Part shown: positions 13,025 through 25,809 of the stretch, in pieces
Numbering within the stretch: the stretch's first letter is position 1
Layout of the letters: the number at the start of each line of letters is the position of its first letter
DNA from: Dacryopinax spathularia
Lineage: Eukaryota > Basidiomycota > Dacrymycetes > Dacrymycetales > Dacrymycetaceae
Length of the DNA: 64,000 bases
Direction of reading: 5' to 3'
NCBI GenBank assembly: GCA_037974965.1
Contig: JBBPFI010000005.1
Coordinates: forward strand, 1,488,001-1,552,000
Made by a program: the position numbers and the translations under genes
The notes under the pieces: model-generated
Told to the model about the DNA's origin: nothing
The model's database searches: none
What the model saw: the letters and a program-made list of their open reading frames with translations, nothing else

Positions 13025-14577
13025 ATGACAACGACGACCAACGGCACTGAAGAGCTTCTTTTCCCAAACCCGCGCGTTGAGGGTGCGGACCAGTTCTACC
13101 CGGCCAACGAGCCCGTCCAGATTGGGGAGGCATACCCACCCGTGCGTCCTCCTCATTCTCGTCCTAGGGCAGGCAAGAGACAGTTGCTGACAATGGGAGG
13201 TAGACGATATATCCCAAGAATGCGAACTTGCCTATCCTTTTCCAGCCTATTAAGATCCGCTCGATGGAGTTCAAGAACCGGATATGGGTCGCGCCGATGT
13301 GCATGTACTCGAGCGATAACGGCCACGCGACGGACTTCCACCTCGTCCACCTAGGGGTACGTCTCTCCCTTCTCGCATTTAAACGCATGGTGGAACACTC
13401 GCTGATGGAGAGTTGTTGTTGTATGTACGTAGTCCATGGCCCTCCGCGGCGCAGGCGCAATCATAGTCGAAGCGACCGCCGTCCTCCCCGAAGGCCGTAT
13501 CTCGCCTGAAGACGCGGGGATCTGGCAAGACAGCCAGATCGAGCCTCTTGCGCGGATAGTCAGGTTCGCCCATGCGCACGGGACGAAGGTCGGCATCCAG
13601 CTGGCGCATGCGGGGAGGAAGGCTTCGACGTATGCGCCGTGGATCCAGATGAAACATGATCGCGCGACGGGGGTGAAGAACGATACGGCGAGCGAGAAGG
13701 AGGGCGGGTGGCCGGATAGGGGTGCGTGCTTGTGTGCTACTGCTATCTCAGCATAAACTGACTCATCCGTAGTGGTTGGCCCTTCGGACATCCCGTACGA
13801 CGATGGCTACCCACAACCGAACCCACTCAGCAAAGAACAGATCAACGAGCTCGTCGAAGCGTACGCCGCCGCGGTCGAGCGGTGCAAGAAGATCGGCTGT
13901 ACGTACAGACTCGCATACGCACGCGTTATGGAATACCGCTAACTCCCGCTTTAGTCGACTTCATCGAGATCCACGGCGCGCACGGCTACCTCATCCATTC
14001 CTTCTGCTCCCCTCTCTCCAACAACCGGACAGACGAATACGGCGGCTCACTCGAGAACCGGATCCGTCTCCCTCTCCAAATCGCCAAGCGCGTGCGCCAA
14101 GTCTGGGGCGCCGACAAGCCCCTCTTCTACAGGCTAAGCGCGACGGACTGGGCCGAAGGACCCGAGCGCGATCCCAAGACGGGCGACTGGCTCCAGTGGG
14201 GCGTGGAGCAGAGCACGCTCTTATCTGCCGAGCTGAAAAAGGTGGCCGATATAGACCTGATCGACGTGTCCTCCGGCGGACTGTGGAAACACGCCAAGAT
14301 CGCCGTTTTCCCCGGGTATCAAGTCCCGTTCGCGAGGCATATCAAGCAAGCTCTGCCGGACGTGCTTGTAGGGGCAGTGGGGAAGATAACGAGTGCTAAG
14401 CAGGCGGAGGGCTACTTGCAGGACGGGAGTGCGGACGTGGTCCTTTTTGCGAGACAGTTTTTGAGGAACGTGGATTTCCCCCTGGCTGCGGCGGAGGAGC
14501 TGGGCGTGGCGGTCAAGCCTGCGAGTCAGTATGAGTCTGCGTGGGGGAAGATGCTTGGCTGGGGGATGCCCTGGTAG
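13025..14577 (+). CDS. NADH:flavin oxidoreductase / Old Yellow Enzyme family (YqjM-like)
   Basis: Five exons encode about 435 residues. After a short N-terminal extension come [20 protein letters not shown] and MCMYSS (the FMN-binding start of the class III OYE barrel), then [33 protein letters not shown] (conserved His pair region), [30 protein letters not shown] and [17 protein letters not shown]. These are textbook motifs of the FMN-dependent ene-reductase family, which reduces activated C=C bonds with NAD(P)H. The presumed location is cytosolic, as no targeting signal is evident. Introns are near 13142-13203, 13358-13433, 13721-13771 and 13904-13953. Physiological substrate unknown. Confidence 0.88.
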
Positions 14578-14875
14578 GAGGATGCTGGAGCTAGAGGAGT
14601 GTGTGGGTTATATAGAATAGGCTAGATTAGAAGGATAAATGCTAACTAACTAACTATGTAGAGGGTAGAATGCCAAGCTAATGTAGCGGTGATTTCCTAA
14701 AATAGAACGCGTCGTAGTAAGGGTCGAAGCGGGGAGCGCGTTTCGGTCCATGCTGCCTCTCATCTTATTGCACATGTCGGAGAAGTCGCATTCCATCATC
14801 TGATCATATACCCACCAACCCACTCATTACTAAAAGGGCAGTCTTTACTCTCTACTGCTTGTCTCTTAAGCACGC

Positions 14876-16606
14876 ATGACGATGCACCCCCTCCTCGCAC
14901 TCATTCTAGCATCTCCGCTCACCGCCGCCCAATCCCTCCCCATCCCCTCCGAACTCTTCTCCCCCCTCATCGCCCAAAAACTGCTCAAAACCGCCCAATC
15001 CCAGTCCATCGCCTCCTCCTACCCGCAATACACCTACCCCGGTCCATCAGGCAACGGCAGCTGGGACCTCTTCAGCGCCGACACATGGACATCGGCGTTC
15101 TTCTCCGGCTCTCTCTACCTCCTTAATGACCGTTTTACCCGCTTGTGTCCAGGCAGCCAGGCCGACGTGAGCGGTACGAACTGGGTCGCCGAGGGTCAAG
15201 ATTGGAGCGAGGGCCTAGCAGGGCTGACGGGGGGGAATACGCTGGGGCACGATGTAGGGTTCGTGAGCCAGCCTTTTCGGGATGACTTGGCTTTGAACTG
15301 GGCGAACGGGACGGCGTGGGAGGTCGTGCAGGGGTTTAATGCCGATCTGGCGGGGCGGTATAGCCCGGTTGTGGGGTGTACGAAGAGCTGGGACGGGCCG
15401 ACGGATAATGACTTTGAGGTCATCATGGACAATATGCAGAATCTCGTCGTACGCCCTCCTCCCACTACCTCGGCATGCAGCTAAGGCTGACGGGAAAACA
15501 GTTGTTCTTGTTCACCGCTTCGCTGAATGGGAATCAGACGCTGGTGGAGATGGCTATGTCCCATGCGAACAAGACGATCCAGAACCATGTAAGGGAGGAC
15601 GGGTCGAGCTTCCATGTGGTGGACTACGACCCGACAACGGGCGACGTGCAATGGCGAGGGACCGCGCAGGGGTACTCGAATGACTCGTGAGTATCGCACT
15701 CTCGTCTGTCTCCTGGTTAAGGAGCTGACAGGTGTGGATAGGACCTGGAGCCGCGGTCAAGCATGGGGCATATACGGGTTCGCGACGGTGTACAACTTCA
15801 CCCGCGTACAGACGTACCTCGACACATCCCGAAAAATGGCAGACTACTTCGTCTCCCACCTCCCGGAGGCAGGCGTCCCATACTGGTCCGTCCTTCCCTC
15901 TCTTCACACCTGCCTCCTCTGAACCCGAGTCTAGGGACTTCGACGCCCCCACCTCCCCTCCACCGACATACGATACCTCAGCAGCAACGATAGCCGCCTC
16001 GGGCCTGCTCTTCCTCTCCACGCTCGAGAACCAACAGTCGCCCGCGAACACCAGCGGCGCGCAGCACTGGCAACAAGCCGCCATCTCCGTTCGTCCCATT
16101 CCTATTCCCTACCCACATCTCCATTTCTCCTAACCCTCAAACTCAGCTCCTGAGCAACACAGTCCAACTCGGCTGGCAGCCCGGGTCAGACTGGGACAGC
16201 CTCCTAAGCAACGGGACAGTAAACAACCGCGCCACCCCACCGAACAACAACACCGGTATAATCTATGGAGACTACTACTTTATCGAGGTGCGTCCCGCGC
16301 CCCGCGCCCCTCCCCTCTCCTCTCCTCTCCTCTCCTCTCCTCTGCCTCTCTGTAGTTACTCATGTGGTTTTGTGTTGGGTGTGATAGGCGGGAAATAGAC
16401 TGCTCGAGATGGGTCTTGTGAACTGTTCGGGCGGGGCGGTTAATGGGAGTTCTGCCGCTGGGGGTGCGAATAGTTCGACGGGGTCGACCGGCGGGGGGTC
16501 TTCGGGGAGCGGAGGGAAGTCGTCGGCAACGTCAGCTGGTGCTGCGGTTGCTGGCTTGTGGGCAATGATGCTGCTAGTGGCTAGCTCGCTGGTCATGAGC
16601 TTGTGA
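14876..16606 (+). CDS. secreted GH88 unsaturated glucuronyl hydrolase
   Basis: Begins with a signal peptide (MTMHPLLALILASPLTAAQS). GH88 motifs follow: WDLFSADTWTSAFFSGSLYL, GHDVGFVSQPF, DNDFEVIMDNMQNL, GYSNDSTWSRGQAWGIYGFA across an intron, PYWDFDAP, DTSAATIAASGLL and GIIYGDYYFIEAGNRLLEM. The Asp in GHDVGF and the Asp in IMDNM match the two acidic active-site residues known for the family. GH88 enzymes remove the 4,5-unsaturated uronic acid left by polysaccharide lyases. The tail is an Asn/Ser/Gly-rich linker and a hydrophobic C-terminus (AGLWAMMLLVASSLVMSL), which looks like a GPI-anchor signal and would tether the enzyme at the cell surface (inference). About six introns; one carries a CTCTC repeat. 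Confidence 0.85.
16311..16344 (+). repeat. (CTCTC)n pyrimidine microsatellite in a GH88 intron
   Basis: About six near-perfect 5-bp units form the pyrimidine tract of the last intron, upstream of its acceptor near 16387. Confidence 0.7.
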
Positions 16607-16855
16607 GACTTCGGGGATTGGGAGGCATTTGGAGGGAGAGAGGATAGCATCAGACTTTCGATATCGGACAATGTATTTATTGGACTCGTTTGGAGGACGC
16701 ATACCAGCCTGATTGATACGAACACCATAACATTCCACTTCATATCTCCGATATCCTCGACATCTTCTGACCAAGTCATTTCGGATTTTGGAGTTCTAAT
16801 CTCCGGGCAGGTGGATTGGTTCCGAGGGGAAAGTAAAAGAAAGAAAAGAATGTTT

Positions 16856-16954
16856 TGCGTTGGCCGGGAATCGAACCCGGTCCCCGAGCAATTTCTCTCT
16901 TTGTGAGAGCCAGATAATGGGAAGCTCGGATTCTAGCCATTAAACTACCAACGC
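16856..16954 (-). tRNA. tRNA-Gly(CCC): tRNA-Gly(CCC) with intron
   Basis: Read on the minus strand, the 7-bp acceptor stem GCGTTGG pairs with CCAACGC, followed by discriminator A. The D arm GTTTAATGGCTAGAAT and the T arm (stem CCGGG, loop TTCGATT, stem CCCGG) are canonical. The anticodon stem CGAGC/GCTCG closes a loop TT-CCC-A, giving anticodon CCC (glycine). An insert of about 27 bases follows the position after the anticodon, the standard place for nuclear tRNA introns. Total 99 bp, 72 without the intron. CCA is not encoded, as expected for a nuclear tRNA. Confidence 0.93.
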
Positions 16955-17182
16955 GTTGACATGTTTTGGTTCACCCTTCCCTGTAAATGAGCCATTCAGA
17001 TACGGCAGGCTTAAAGAGAAGACCGTTGACATCGCCACCCGCACGCGGTAACGGGACGCGCGCGACGTCGTGCTGCGAGTCGCATTGACAACCAGGCCGC
17101 ATATACCCAGCAAACCGGTCATATCCTCCATTTTATTGGCATCGTATCTTATGAAGGACGGACATATTGGCGCGGACAGCCG

Positions 17183-20100
17183 ATGAGCTACTTTACCAAG
17201 GTCTTTCGTTCGACGCCGAAGCCTGAGAGCAAAGATCCAGAAGCGGACCTCGCGTCCTTCACGCGGTCATGGGAGCATGTCAAGGTGCGCACGACGTCGA
17301 GGTGGATGTACGATGTTGATGACCATCTATAGGACACGCTGCAACGTCCAGATGAACGACAACTGGCGCGCGGGATTGCGTTCACCGACATACCTGCGGA
17401 ACTGCGATTACTGGTGAACCACCTCGTACTGGAATCCAGCCCGGATGCGGAGTATGTGGCCTCTCGGGTTTCCCAGATCTCGCTGACGGGGTATGCAGTA
17501 CCACCGGGCCATGTCTGGAATATACCCTCAAGCATGGTGTGATATCCTCATAAGCGCTCGGTGGCGTGCTGACAGTCTTCTAGACGTCCTCAACACCCTC
17601 GTAAGGCTCAGCTCCAAAGACCGGCCTTTCGGAATTAAGGCCGAGGTGGTGAAAGCCATGCTCAACCTTGTCGTTCTGATGGACGAGCACTTTCTCGTGC
17701 ACTCTACTGTCCACAAGGCCGTTCTACGACTGCTTCGAAGTTGTGTGAGAGATGAGTCGCAGAGTTTTGATGGCGGAACGAGGGCAATGGGAGCTGCTGG
17801 GGCGTCACGAGGAAGGCCAAGCGACTATGAGGAAGACCGTGCGTGTGCTCCGTTTCCACCTGGATGTCGTACTCAATCATATTCCAGTTGTCGACCTTAT
17901 GTGTGCTCTATGTTCACGAATACGACTATACCCGCAATTACTCTTGATATTCTTCCACGACAAACATATATACCACGATCTGGACGACGATGAAACCGTG
18001 CATGCCGACGAAGGTGAAGAAGATGACGAGTTCGACACCTCCTTCTCTTCAACGACATCTACAGTCATAGCAGCGGCTCCGCGCTCCATTTCGCCAACTC
18101 CTTCAGCAACCACAATCACCTCTGCCCCTACAACATCTTCCTTCTATCGACGTCCGGAATACGAGTTCTTGGTCTACAACTATCTACTGCGTTTCGTCCA
18201 TCGGGAAGGGAAGATTGGAGATTCTGCTCGTACTGGACTGCTTTTCTTGATGGACGTGGCCATGTCTGCCCCTGAGCGTCCGGCCTTGAAAGCATCAGCC
18301 TCACCGCCATCCACCGACCCACTCGCAGAAGCATCGCTCGCCTTCGCCGAGTATATTTTAGAGAGTGACTTTGCGGATGTGCTGGCTGCCGCTCTTGGCG
18401 CAGTGTATTCGTTGTTACCATCCAAGCTTATCGTTCGGCGGCGAGGTAAAGGCAGCGAGGCAGCCACCGGATCGATGGTACTTGGTGGAGTAGAAGAACA
18501 TGAGGATGAGAGCGAAGAAGAAGAGGAGCTCGAGCGAGCGAGGGCCTTCGGAATGGACGTCTCCTCCAGCCCAGAGTTCAAAGCAAGACTAGCACACTTC
18601 GTCAAGATGATCGACTTCGTCCAAGAGGTGATCCTTCGACAAACGCCGCCGTCCGACGACCCTGCGAGCTCTACCTCGAGTACCCTGGGCGCGTCCATAG
18701 CAAAGTCCATCCTCAAGTTCATGCGTTCCTCCTTTTTGGCGAACGTGTTATATCCCTCAATCTTGGAATGTTCGGACGAAGATGGCAGCGCGATCGCTGT
18801 TATGACCTATCTCGATGCGATCCTCACGACAGTCAAGGATGAACAGATGTCCGAGGTCATCATAAACTTCTTGACGAACGAGGATGAAGACGAAAGCTTG
18901 AAGGACCAAGGTAGCTCCAAAGGCCGTCGAAACCATACTGCGAAGCCTGGCAGGCGAAAACGGACACAGAGTCGAGCGATGACGCTACTGCAGCTGGAGA
19001 CGAAGCCGCGGAGGAAGTCAAGCTACTACAACTCTCTAGGGAGATTTACGGTGAAAGACTTGCTCCTGTCCAACCTGGAGAGCAAGTCTCAGCCTACGGC
19101 CAGTGCAGCCCTGAAGTTGCTGAATACACTGCTCACGCAACATGGAGTCGCAGCCCTTCCTCGCATCTTCACACTGCTGCCTGATTCCGCAGCGAACGGT
19201 CATTTCTTGGATGAAGAGGACTTGAAGACTCCCAGACCTGGATTTACCACCCCAGACGGGGATCTCTTTAGCCCTCAATTTCCCCGACTATCCAACAACT
19301 CGAGCTCAGACGACGATCTCACGGCTTTGCGACATCTTCCTCGTGAGATGGATGATGCCGATCTATGGCAGCAACTGGTAGCTCGCATCGACCCGAAGTT
19401 TGCCGCAGAAGCACGGCGAGGCGGCAACGTACAATACCTCGAGGACGCGCAAGATCAGCTGGAAGCCCAGCTACTCCTAATCGATGCGAGCTTAGTCGGG
19501 GAAGTCGATCCGGATCAGTCTCTGCCCCTGCCGCAGCAACGATATCGACTATCGCCGACCGACCCACTGCTTGCGCAGTTGCTCAACGTCACCCAGCGGT
19601 TCTTCTCCCATTCAGCCGAGATGAACCTATCCCTCACAGGCGTCATCCATGCGATCGCTTGCAGTCCGCAGCTGTCACTTGCAGACTGGCTCACCCATAA
19701 CATCACCTCGTCCAGCTCGGCGCAACCAGCGATGTATACCTGCTTGGCCAGCCTCGTAGCACAACTCCCGAAGTATCGAGCCCAAGTACCGAAGTTCGAC
19801 GACTACCTCGAACAACGACGCCGAGGCCTGCTTTCCTCCAAGCCAGCCGATACAGAGGCGCTCAACTCCCCCGTAGCGCTCCCGTCGACCTCACAATCCC
19901 CAGCGGCACCTACACAACCGGCCCCTACGACCCCGCCGAAGAAAAAACGTTACTCCGGCTTCGTAGCCTACTTCTCACCCTCTCGAGCCCGAGCGCACGA
20001 CACCCAGTCTACCGACCCCCAACCAGCGCACTCACGTCGGCAGTCTCAGGACGCACTAAACCCGCTCGAGCAGCATTATCGCGAGACACGTACTGTGCAC

Positions 20101-20433
20101 CTTACGCCGCTCAAGGGTGCACTGCCAGAGGCAGGCCCATGGTCCCCCGCCAAGTGCCGACGTAGAGTAACAGAGGCTCAGGCGGAAGCGTCGTTCGACA
20201 ATGTCGCTACTGCCTGGGGTGCTGCTCAGAGCGAGGAGGACGAAGATGAAGAAGAGGGGAGCAGGCCAAGGACGCCTGAGCGTGATAGGCAGAATGGAGA
20301 GCAGGACGAGGAGGAGGAGGAAGGGCAGACGACCCTCTCTGAGCTGCTGGATAATCTGGTAGTGCTGGAGGAAGCGCTGAAGGAGGTTGCGGCTGTTGTA
20401 CAGATGCGGAGGGTTATGGGGATCGATGATTGA
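17183..20433 (+). CDS. RAI16-like / FHF complex subunit HOOK-interacting protein
   Basis: About 1,015 residues in five exons; the last exon holds most of the protein. The start MSYFTKVFRSTPKPESKD is followed by the RAI16-like domain: LARGIAFTDIPAELRLLVNH, CLEYTLKHG, LVRLSSKDRPFGIKAEVVKA, LNLVVLMDEHFLVHSTVHKA and VVDLMCALCSRIRLYPQLL. In animals and Aspergillus such proteins join Hook and FTS to link early endosomes to dynein; that role is inferred here. The middle has acidic low-complexity stretches (DDDETVHADEGEEDDE and EDESEEEEELERA), and the C-terminal third is Pro/Ser-rich then very acidic. Introns lie near 17285-17329, 17453-17500, 17541-17583 and 17742-17805. The start codon is about 230 bp from the divergent tRNA gene. 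Confidence 0.82.
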
Positions 20434-20918
20434 TGATTGAGATCCCGAAATGGTTCGTTGGTGGTGGTTCTCTTGACTTGGAAGCGGGTGGGGCTGCACG
20501 GAATGGATAGGTGTTGGCCGACAGATGTTGGTGGTGTACATGGACTGCAGGCTGCAGGGAATACCATACTCTACGATGCTTATGAACTTACGAACGCCTA
20601 ATTGACTCAAATCTCACTCCATCACTTATTCGCAGGAGTCGAGGGTCTCGTGTGCAGACTGCTCAAATGTTTGGATCAAGAACGGGGAATCATGCATTGC
20701 ATACAAGCTGAGTGGATGTCAAAAGCAAACAAAAACAAAAACAAAAGAAAGGCAGGACTCCATCCGCGTTCCTTCCACATGAGGAAGGTAAAGGTATCAT
20801 ACACCACCCTCAACAAAATATACAACGACCGCTTCAACAGTCTATTTTATGATCCACCATCTGCTCGCTTCCTGAACGCTAAACGAGCCCATCGGACCAG
20901 GGGAGACAAGTCGGTCGC
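20434..20918. other. intergenic between convergent genes
   Basis: Holds the 3' ends of the RAI16-like and transporter genes. No further coding signal is seen. Confidence 0.5.
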
Positions 20919-22148
20919 TCAGGTCTGCACTTCTAAGATTCTCACGCATCCGAATGCCGCTCCGGCCGCTGCGCCGCCCACGACAAGCATCGACAGTGCC
21001 CCCTTCGCGTACCCCCACGGGCCGCCAGTACCGCCCGTAAAGTGCGTCTTGAACGCTCCGAACAGGAGTAAGATGATACCGGTCACGACGCACGAGTAGG
21101 CCAGGGCGGTATTGGCGTCCTCGACGAAGAAGTAGGGCAGGAGAGGGACGAGGCCACCGAGGAAGTAGCCGAGGCCGATGGTCAGTGCGGAGATGTATAA
21201 GCGACGAGTGGGCACTTCTTCGAGCCCTTCCCCGAACTTCAGCAGGAATGCCGTAAGGCCAACGTCGTCGCTCCATTTCAGACCGCCGTCTTCTGGGTGC
21301 GGGAGGCCGTTCCCGTTCTCGTTCGCGTGCAAAAGGCTGCCGTTCTCGCCTTTTGTCTTGGACCGCCCAAGCGTGCGGAGCCACATCCCCCAGTCGAACT
21401 TCCCATCATCGGAGGAAGGAGGTTGTGCGGCGCACATATCGGCCTCGACCTTCCGCAGCTGCATGGCTACTTGCCGGCTGGTGTGTTCGTCCACCCCGAC
21501 AGGACCAAGAACAGCATACACCTCGCGCATCATCTCCCCGTCGCAAGAACGAGCAACGCGGTCGTGTGTCTGCTTGCGGAGATAGCGGAAATGGTCGCGT
21601 TCGGATTGGGAGGCGACTATATGCGCATATATGCGTCAGTCGTCAGTATATGACCCTAAAACACGTAGGAGCGAAGGACATACGGAATCCGCCAATGCCC
21701 ATCGAGATTGCGCCGGCGATGAGTTCTGCGAACCCACCGAGGACGACGATACGCGAGTTACCAAGGCCGGAAAGACCGGCTGTAAGTGCGAACGGTACTG
21801 TAAGCCCGTCGCTAAGGCCGATTACACTGCATCAAACCGGTCAGCCACTACTTGAGCTAGGAGGAGGAAAGGAACGTACATGTCCCGCACAACATCAGGG
21901 TCTATCAGAGTTCGCTCGTCGTCGCCCTTCAAATCCTTGCAACAGACGCCATCCGGTCGCGCGCACTTCTGTGCTAACGGCGTCTCCGGCAAGTCGTCGC
22001 CCGAGGTCCCGTTCGGCGGTGTCTGGAGGGACCAGACGCTGGCGAGCGCGTTCCGTGGAGCTCGTCTAGGGAGCGGTACTGAGGTTGGCGTTTGAGGTGC
22101 TTTGGGAGTGGTCGGAGCGCCTGAGGCGGAGACGGCAGGCGCGGCCAT
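20919..22148 (-). CDS. CCC1: CCC1/VIT1-type vacuolar iron/manganese transporter
   Basis: Three exons encode about 370 residues. A Pro/Ser/Thr-rich cytosolic N-terminus leads to RTLIDPDVVRDM, then VIGLSDGLTVPFALTAGLSG and LGNSRIVVLGGFAELIAGAI with SMGIGGF. These are the hallmarks of the VIT family's first two membrane helices with their metal-pathway residues. The cytosolic metal-binding region follows (RDHFRYLRKQTHDRV, EMMREVYAVLGP, VEADMC), and the last exon ends with three membrane segments (IGLGYFLGGLVPLLPYFF, SCVVTGIILLLFGAFKTHF, GALSMLVVGGAAAGAAFG). The family moves Fe(II)/Mn(II) into the vacuole in exchange for protons. A 60-residue insert in the cytosolic region (KTKGENGSLLHANENG area) looks lineage-specific. 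Confidence 0.88.
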
Positions 22149-23402
22149 TGTGCCGTAGGAAGGAGGAGGGGAAGAGTGAGAGGAAGCCGTGGTGATCGTT
22201 GCGCTTATGGTGGTAGATGTAAGCCTAGGAGGTGGTCGTTGTCCAGAGAGCTGGTCGAGCTACCAGCAAAGGGGTGATGGGAGGTGAAAGAGGGGAACAA
22301 GGGGATATCTGATGTCGATGGTCGCTGTTGCAAGGGAAGATAAGTCTGAGCCGTTCTCGCACCGTCCGTCCGTAAGCAGTCCAAGCCATTCGGCGGCTCC
22401 CACCTCGGGTCCCTACACAACGGAACCAAATGCTACATACAGTAGGCTGCAAGCGGATGACGCGCCCTCTCGCCCAGAAAAGCAGGATTTCACAAGCGAG
22501 ACCCCCATCGCCTTCCCCGTTTGCTTCCGTTTTCTCACTCGCGCTCCGGAGATGTGAGCGAGCCAATGAACCGACGCGCTTTACGACGCGCTATGGCCGG
22601 TTTATTGAGTTCCTGGACGGCCTGCGACGCGTCGATATATCGCTCGTTGGGTGGGCGAGACAATTGACGATTCCGAAGCGGCTTATTGGCTCGAAGCTTC
22701 TCGCTGTTACATATTTGGCTCGTCTGCTTCGCTCGCAACGGGCAGCCGATCGTTCCTCCGGCGCATATATCAACTACTCCGAGCTCCGCGGAGCTCCGCA
22801 GTACTGGGCGGATGAGCGCCGCGCAGTTCTGCTTACCCAAATGCACGAAAATACTGGCAACGCGAGACGATCCACGTAACCCGGGGTCTCTCCGAGGAAA
22901 ACACCAGCATGTTCCGAGCTGTTCCTTATCTCGCTGACATACAACGGAGATCGTAGCATCTGCTTATCTTATCCGAAGCTCTCGGGCCTGTCATGATCCT
23001 TCCGCATGGGGGAGCGGAAGGGAGATCTAATCTTATCGCTTCCCATTCTGTTACTGCAGTGGAGAGAGCGGAAAGCAAGAACTGTTCGCCTTTCCGCGCG
23101 CCGCGTAGGCAAGACCAACTGCGCTCTCGACGAGATTCCTGTTTCGCTCTCGCCGCGTACCATGTATGCGGACCACGTGGAGCTCGAATCTTTCTGCTGG
23201 ACGGGCGGTGGGATTCACGCGGTCAGTCACTGTGGGCTGCTAGGCTCCTGGAACAACAGCTCTTGGATGAAGGGATACCCATCCGGGCTTCTAGCGGCTC
23301 TCCACCTTTGCCATCTGCCTGCCACCTCTTTTCTCTATCCATTTCATCATGTGCTGCCAAAACCAGTCAAAACCCCAGTCAAAACCGGCAAACCTAACTC
23401 GT
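22149..23402. other. intergenic, promoter side of CCC1 gene
   Basis: About 1.25 kb. Open frames up to about 150 residues exist on both strands but show no domain or splice logic. Palindromic GAGCTCCGCGGAGCTC occurs near 22780-22797. No iron-responsive site is claimed. Confidence 0.4.
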
Positions 23403-24803
23403 CTATTCGTCGCTATTAAGACCACTAAGCGAAATCGACTCGGTTGGCGTGCGGGTTTCCCCCATCGTTAACATCTCCGTCCAACCAGGAAGCGCTCCAG
23501 CGGTGCATGCCCTCAGATTAAGGATGATGCGGCATGGCACTATGAAGTAGAAGGTGAGGCAGATATGGTAAGGTAGGTGGAACCATGGGTTTTCTTGGTC
23601 GCTGAGAACAGCGTTCATGATGTTGCAAGCTGTGGGAAGTGTCAGTGTATCAAACCATCTCAAGCGGGCTCGAATGTACCGAGGAGACATGCAGAGGCCA
23701 AGAAAGCTTGGGAAGCCATGTAAGCCTCCCCCCCAGCCAACACCAAAATTTCAAAAATTACTGACCGTCGCGGTATAGAATCATCGTCAGTCCCGAGGGT
23801 TTGGCGTCCGAGACTGTCATCTTTCAGTTCAAAAGGGCCGATGCGGACCAAAACGTTGGAGCTAAGCAATGCTTACCATAAAGAACACCTCGTATTGCCG
23901 TCATAATGAATATGACCGTGCAAGATGTAAGTCTGCTTTATCCCGTAGACATGCGGTCGGTTATACTCACAACCCTCATACGCGGACCAGCAGGTATACG
24001 CCCTAAACGACCATAATGCGGCCATAGGTGTTTCGGTTCCACCACAACCGGTTATGGACCCCGGAACCAAGGGGAGCCCCATATTCCCCTCGGGAATAAA
24101 TCCGATCGTTACGTACACCACGAAGATAGTCGTCATCACAGTCACAGTTGACCACACGACAGCAAGGAGAACCCCAATGTTGTACCTGCGTTCCCAGATC
24201 GCCCACGTGCGCAGGGCGAGGACGAGTGCTGAGGCGTGTGTGACGAAGAGGTACCCAGCTATTATCGATCTCAGATTCCAGGCCATGTGGGACAGAAATC
24301 GAACCGCACCAATGCAGAAGTAATAGCCGAATGCGCAGGACAGACTGCCAATAGAAGTATTGAATTGCGCTACAAATGACCCAATTTAATCATGTGGAAT
24401 ACGTGTAGAAAATCAAGGCCTACCCCAGATAAATAGGGCTCCGACGATGAAGCCCAGCATTCGGATGATGAGGAAAAGCGCCTTAACGTACGACCATCTG
24501 GCATCCCAAATGAGTCTCTTTTCTTCCGGCCATGTGATGATGTAGTCGTAGAGCTTTGTCGGCACGCTGAATCAGTAGAAGAACATGCAGAATCACTGTC
24601 GCGTACAAATAGTGTAGCTCCTGCGCCTTGCATTCAATGAATCGGTGAACAGTATTTCCCTGAAGATGGTAGAACAGACATACAGCTGCCATACTGTGCA
24701 CCCAGGATGCCTCCGACTAAGCTGCAGTACAACTGACGCCGGCAAGGGGACTCACATTCCCAGCAGTACCCCATGCAAGGTCAAGCTGAAGGAGTTGGGA
24801 CAT
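23403..24803 (-). CDS. DUF6533-type multi-pass membrane protein, copy D
   Basis: A complete-looking family member. Exon 1 MSQLLQLDLAWGTAGN runs to GTGAGT. The DUF6533 domain is YDYIITWPEEKRLIWDARW followed by the span KALFLIIRMLGFIVGALFIW. Then come GYYFCIGAVRF, LVLALRTWAIWERRYNIG, TTIFVVYVTIGFIPEGN, GCGGTETPMAALWSFRAYT and the end block FYFIVPCRIILNLRACT with tail MLTMGETRTPTESISLSGL. The last 80 bp are nearly identical to copy E, so D and E separated recently. Several predicted membrane spans; function unknown. Confidence 0.78.
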
Positions 24804-25809
24804 GCTTTCGTACGTTCCCGCGTTCTGACCGTAACCACACTGGTGTGGGCGAGCCGTTCCACCTTAAGTAGCCCATTCACGACACTCACAACGGGGCTAT
24901 ACAACCATAAGCCAGCATCCTGTAGAGCGGCTGTTCACCCTTCCGAAAGATTTCTGGATTGTCTCCAATGAACCTGCTAGCAGCAGCCATAGCCGATCAG
25001 AAGTTGATGGCTGCGTGATCCCTTCCAGTTAAGCTCCATGACAAACTCGTCAGGACCTCCCACCTCGGCACTTTTTTGGTCCTTGTCGGCGATTACGAAT
25101 GGCACAATCTGCGAGTTAGACCTGACAGCAGGCTGTGCGAACAGATTCAACTCCAAGAACGAGAGGCGTTGGCGAGCTGTGAGTGGATGCCTGTTCTCAA
25201 GAAGTCTAATGGGCGCCACCTGCGGCCTGCCCGCGTGAAAATAAGAGATCTTGTGCGGGCAAAGGACAAACGCGCCAGCATGATCGCCAGCTGCACACCG
25301 ACTCAACCTGTTCCTCACAGCAGTCGGAACACTAACCTGCAGATCTTAGATAGAATTGACACTGCCATGGCTAGATCTCACTGATAGGCATTGCCGATAT
25401 AGGCGTCGTTGCCCCAAGCATGATGGGGAACTGTTGGTTACAGGCCGTTCGCTAGCCTCTTTTGCTGAAAACTGGTAAACGAAGCTGAGCACTATCAAGC
25501 CGAAGGCTTAGAATCAACACATGCGAGGATGCCTCCGATATACTTAGCTTATTGCATAGTACTAACTAGGATCTCCCTTCGGTGCCATGTGAAGACGATC
25601 CTAGTCAAAGGAAGCCATAACCATGCGCCCGACTGTTGTCGATGACAAAAGGCTGTATTTTGCCCAGTTGCAATACCCCGAGGGCGTTGGCCTGCAGTCT
25701 GTTCTCGCGCATGCTTGGGTGCTACATACTGGCCAGGTTCGCAATGGCTGTAGGAAGGTTGAATTCGAGCTCTCCAATCCAATGACTTAAATCAGCGCCG
25801 GGAACTCAT
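24804..25809. other. intergenic between DUF6533 copies D and E
   Basis: About 1 kb upstream of D and downstream of E. Open frames such as 24977-25318 (minus) have no recognisable content. The segment resembles neither the D nor the E upstream DNA by eye. Confidence 0.4.

Noticed and set aside
24977-25318. A 113-residue minus-strand frame between DUF6533 copies D and E
   Set aside because: No recognisable motif; length is within chance expectation for this base composition.
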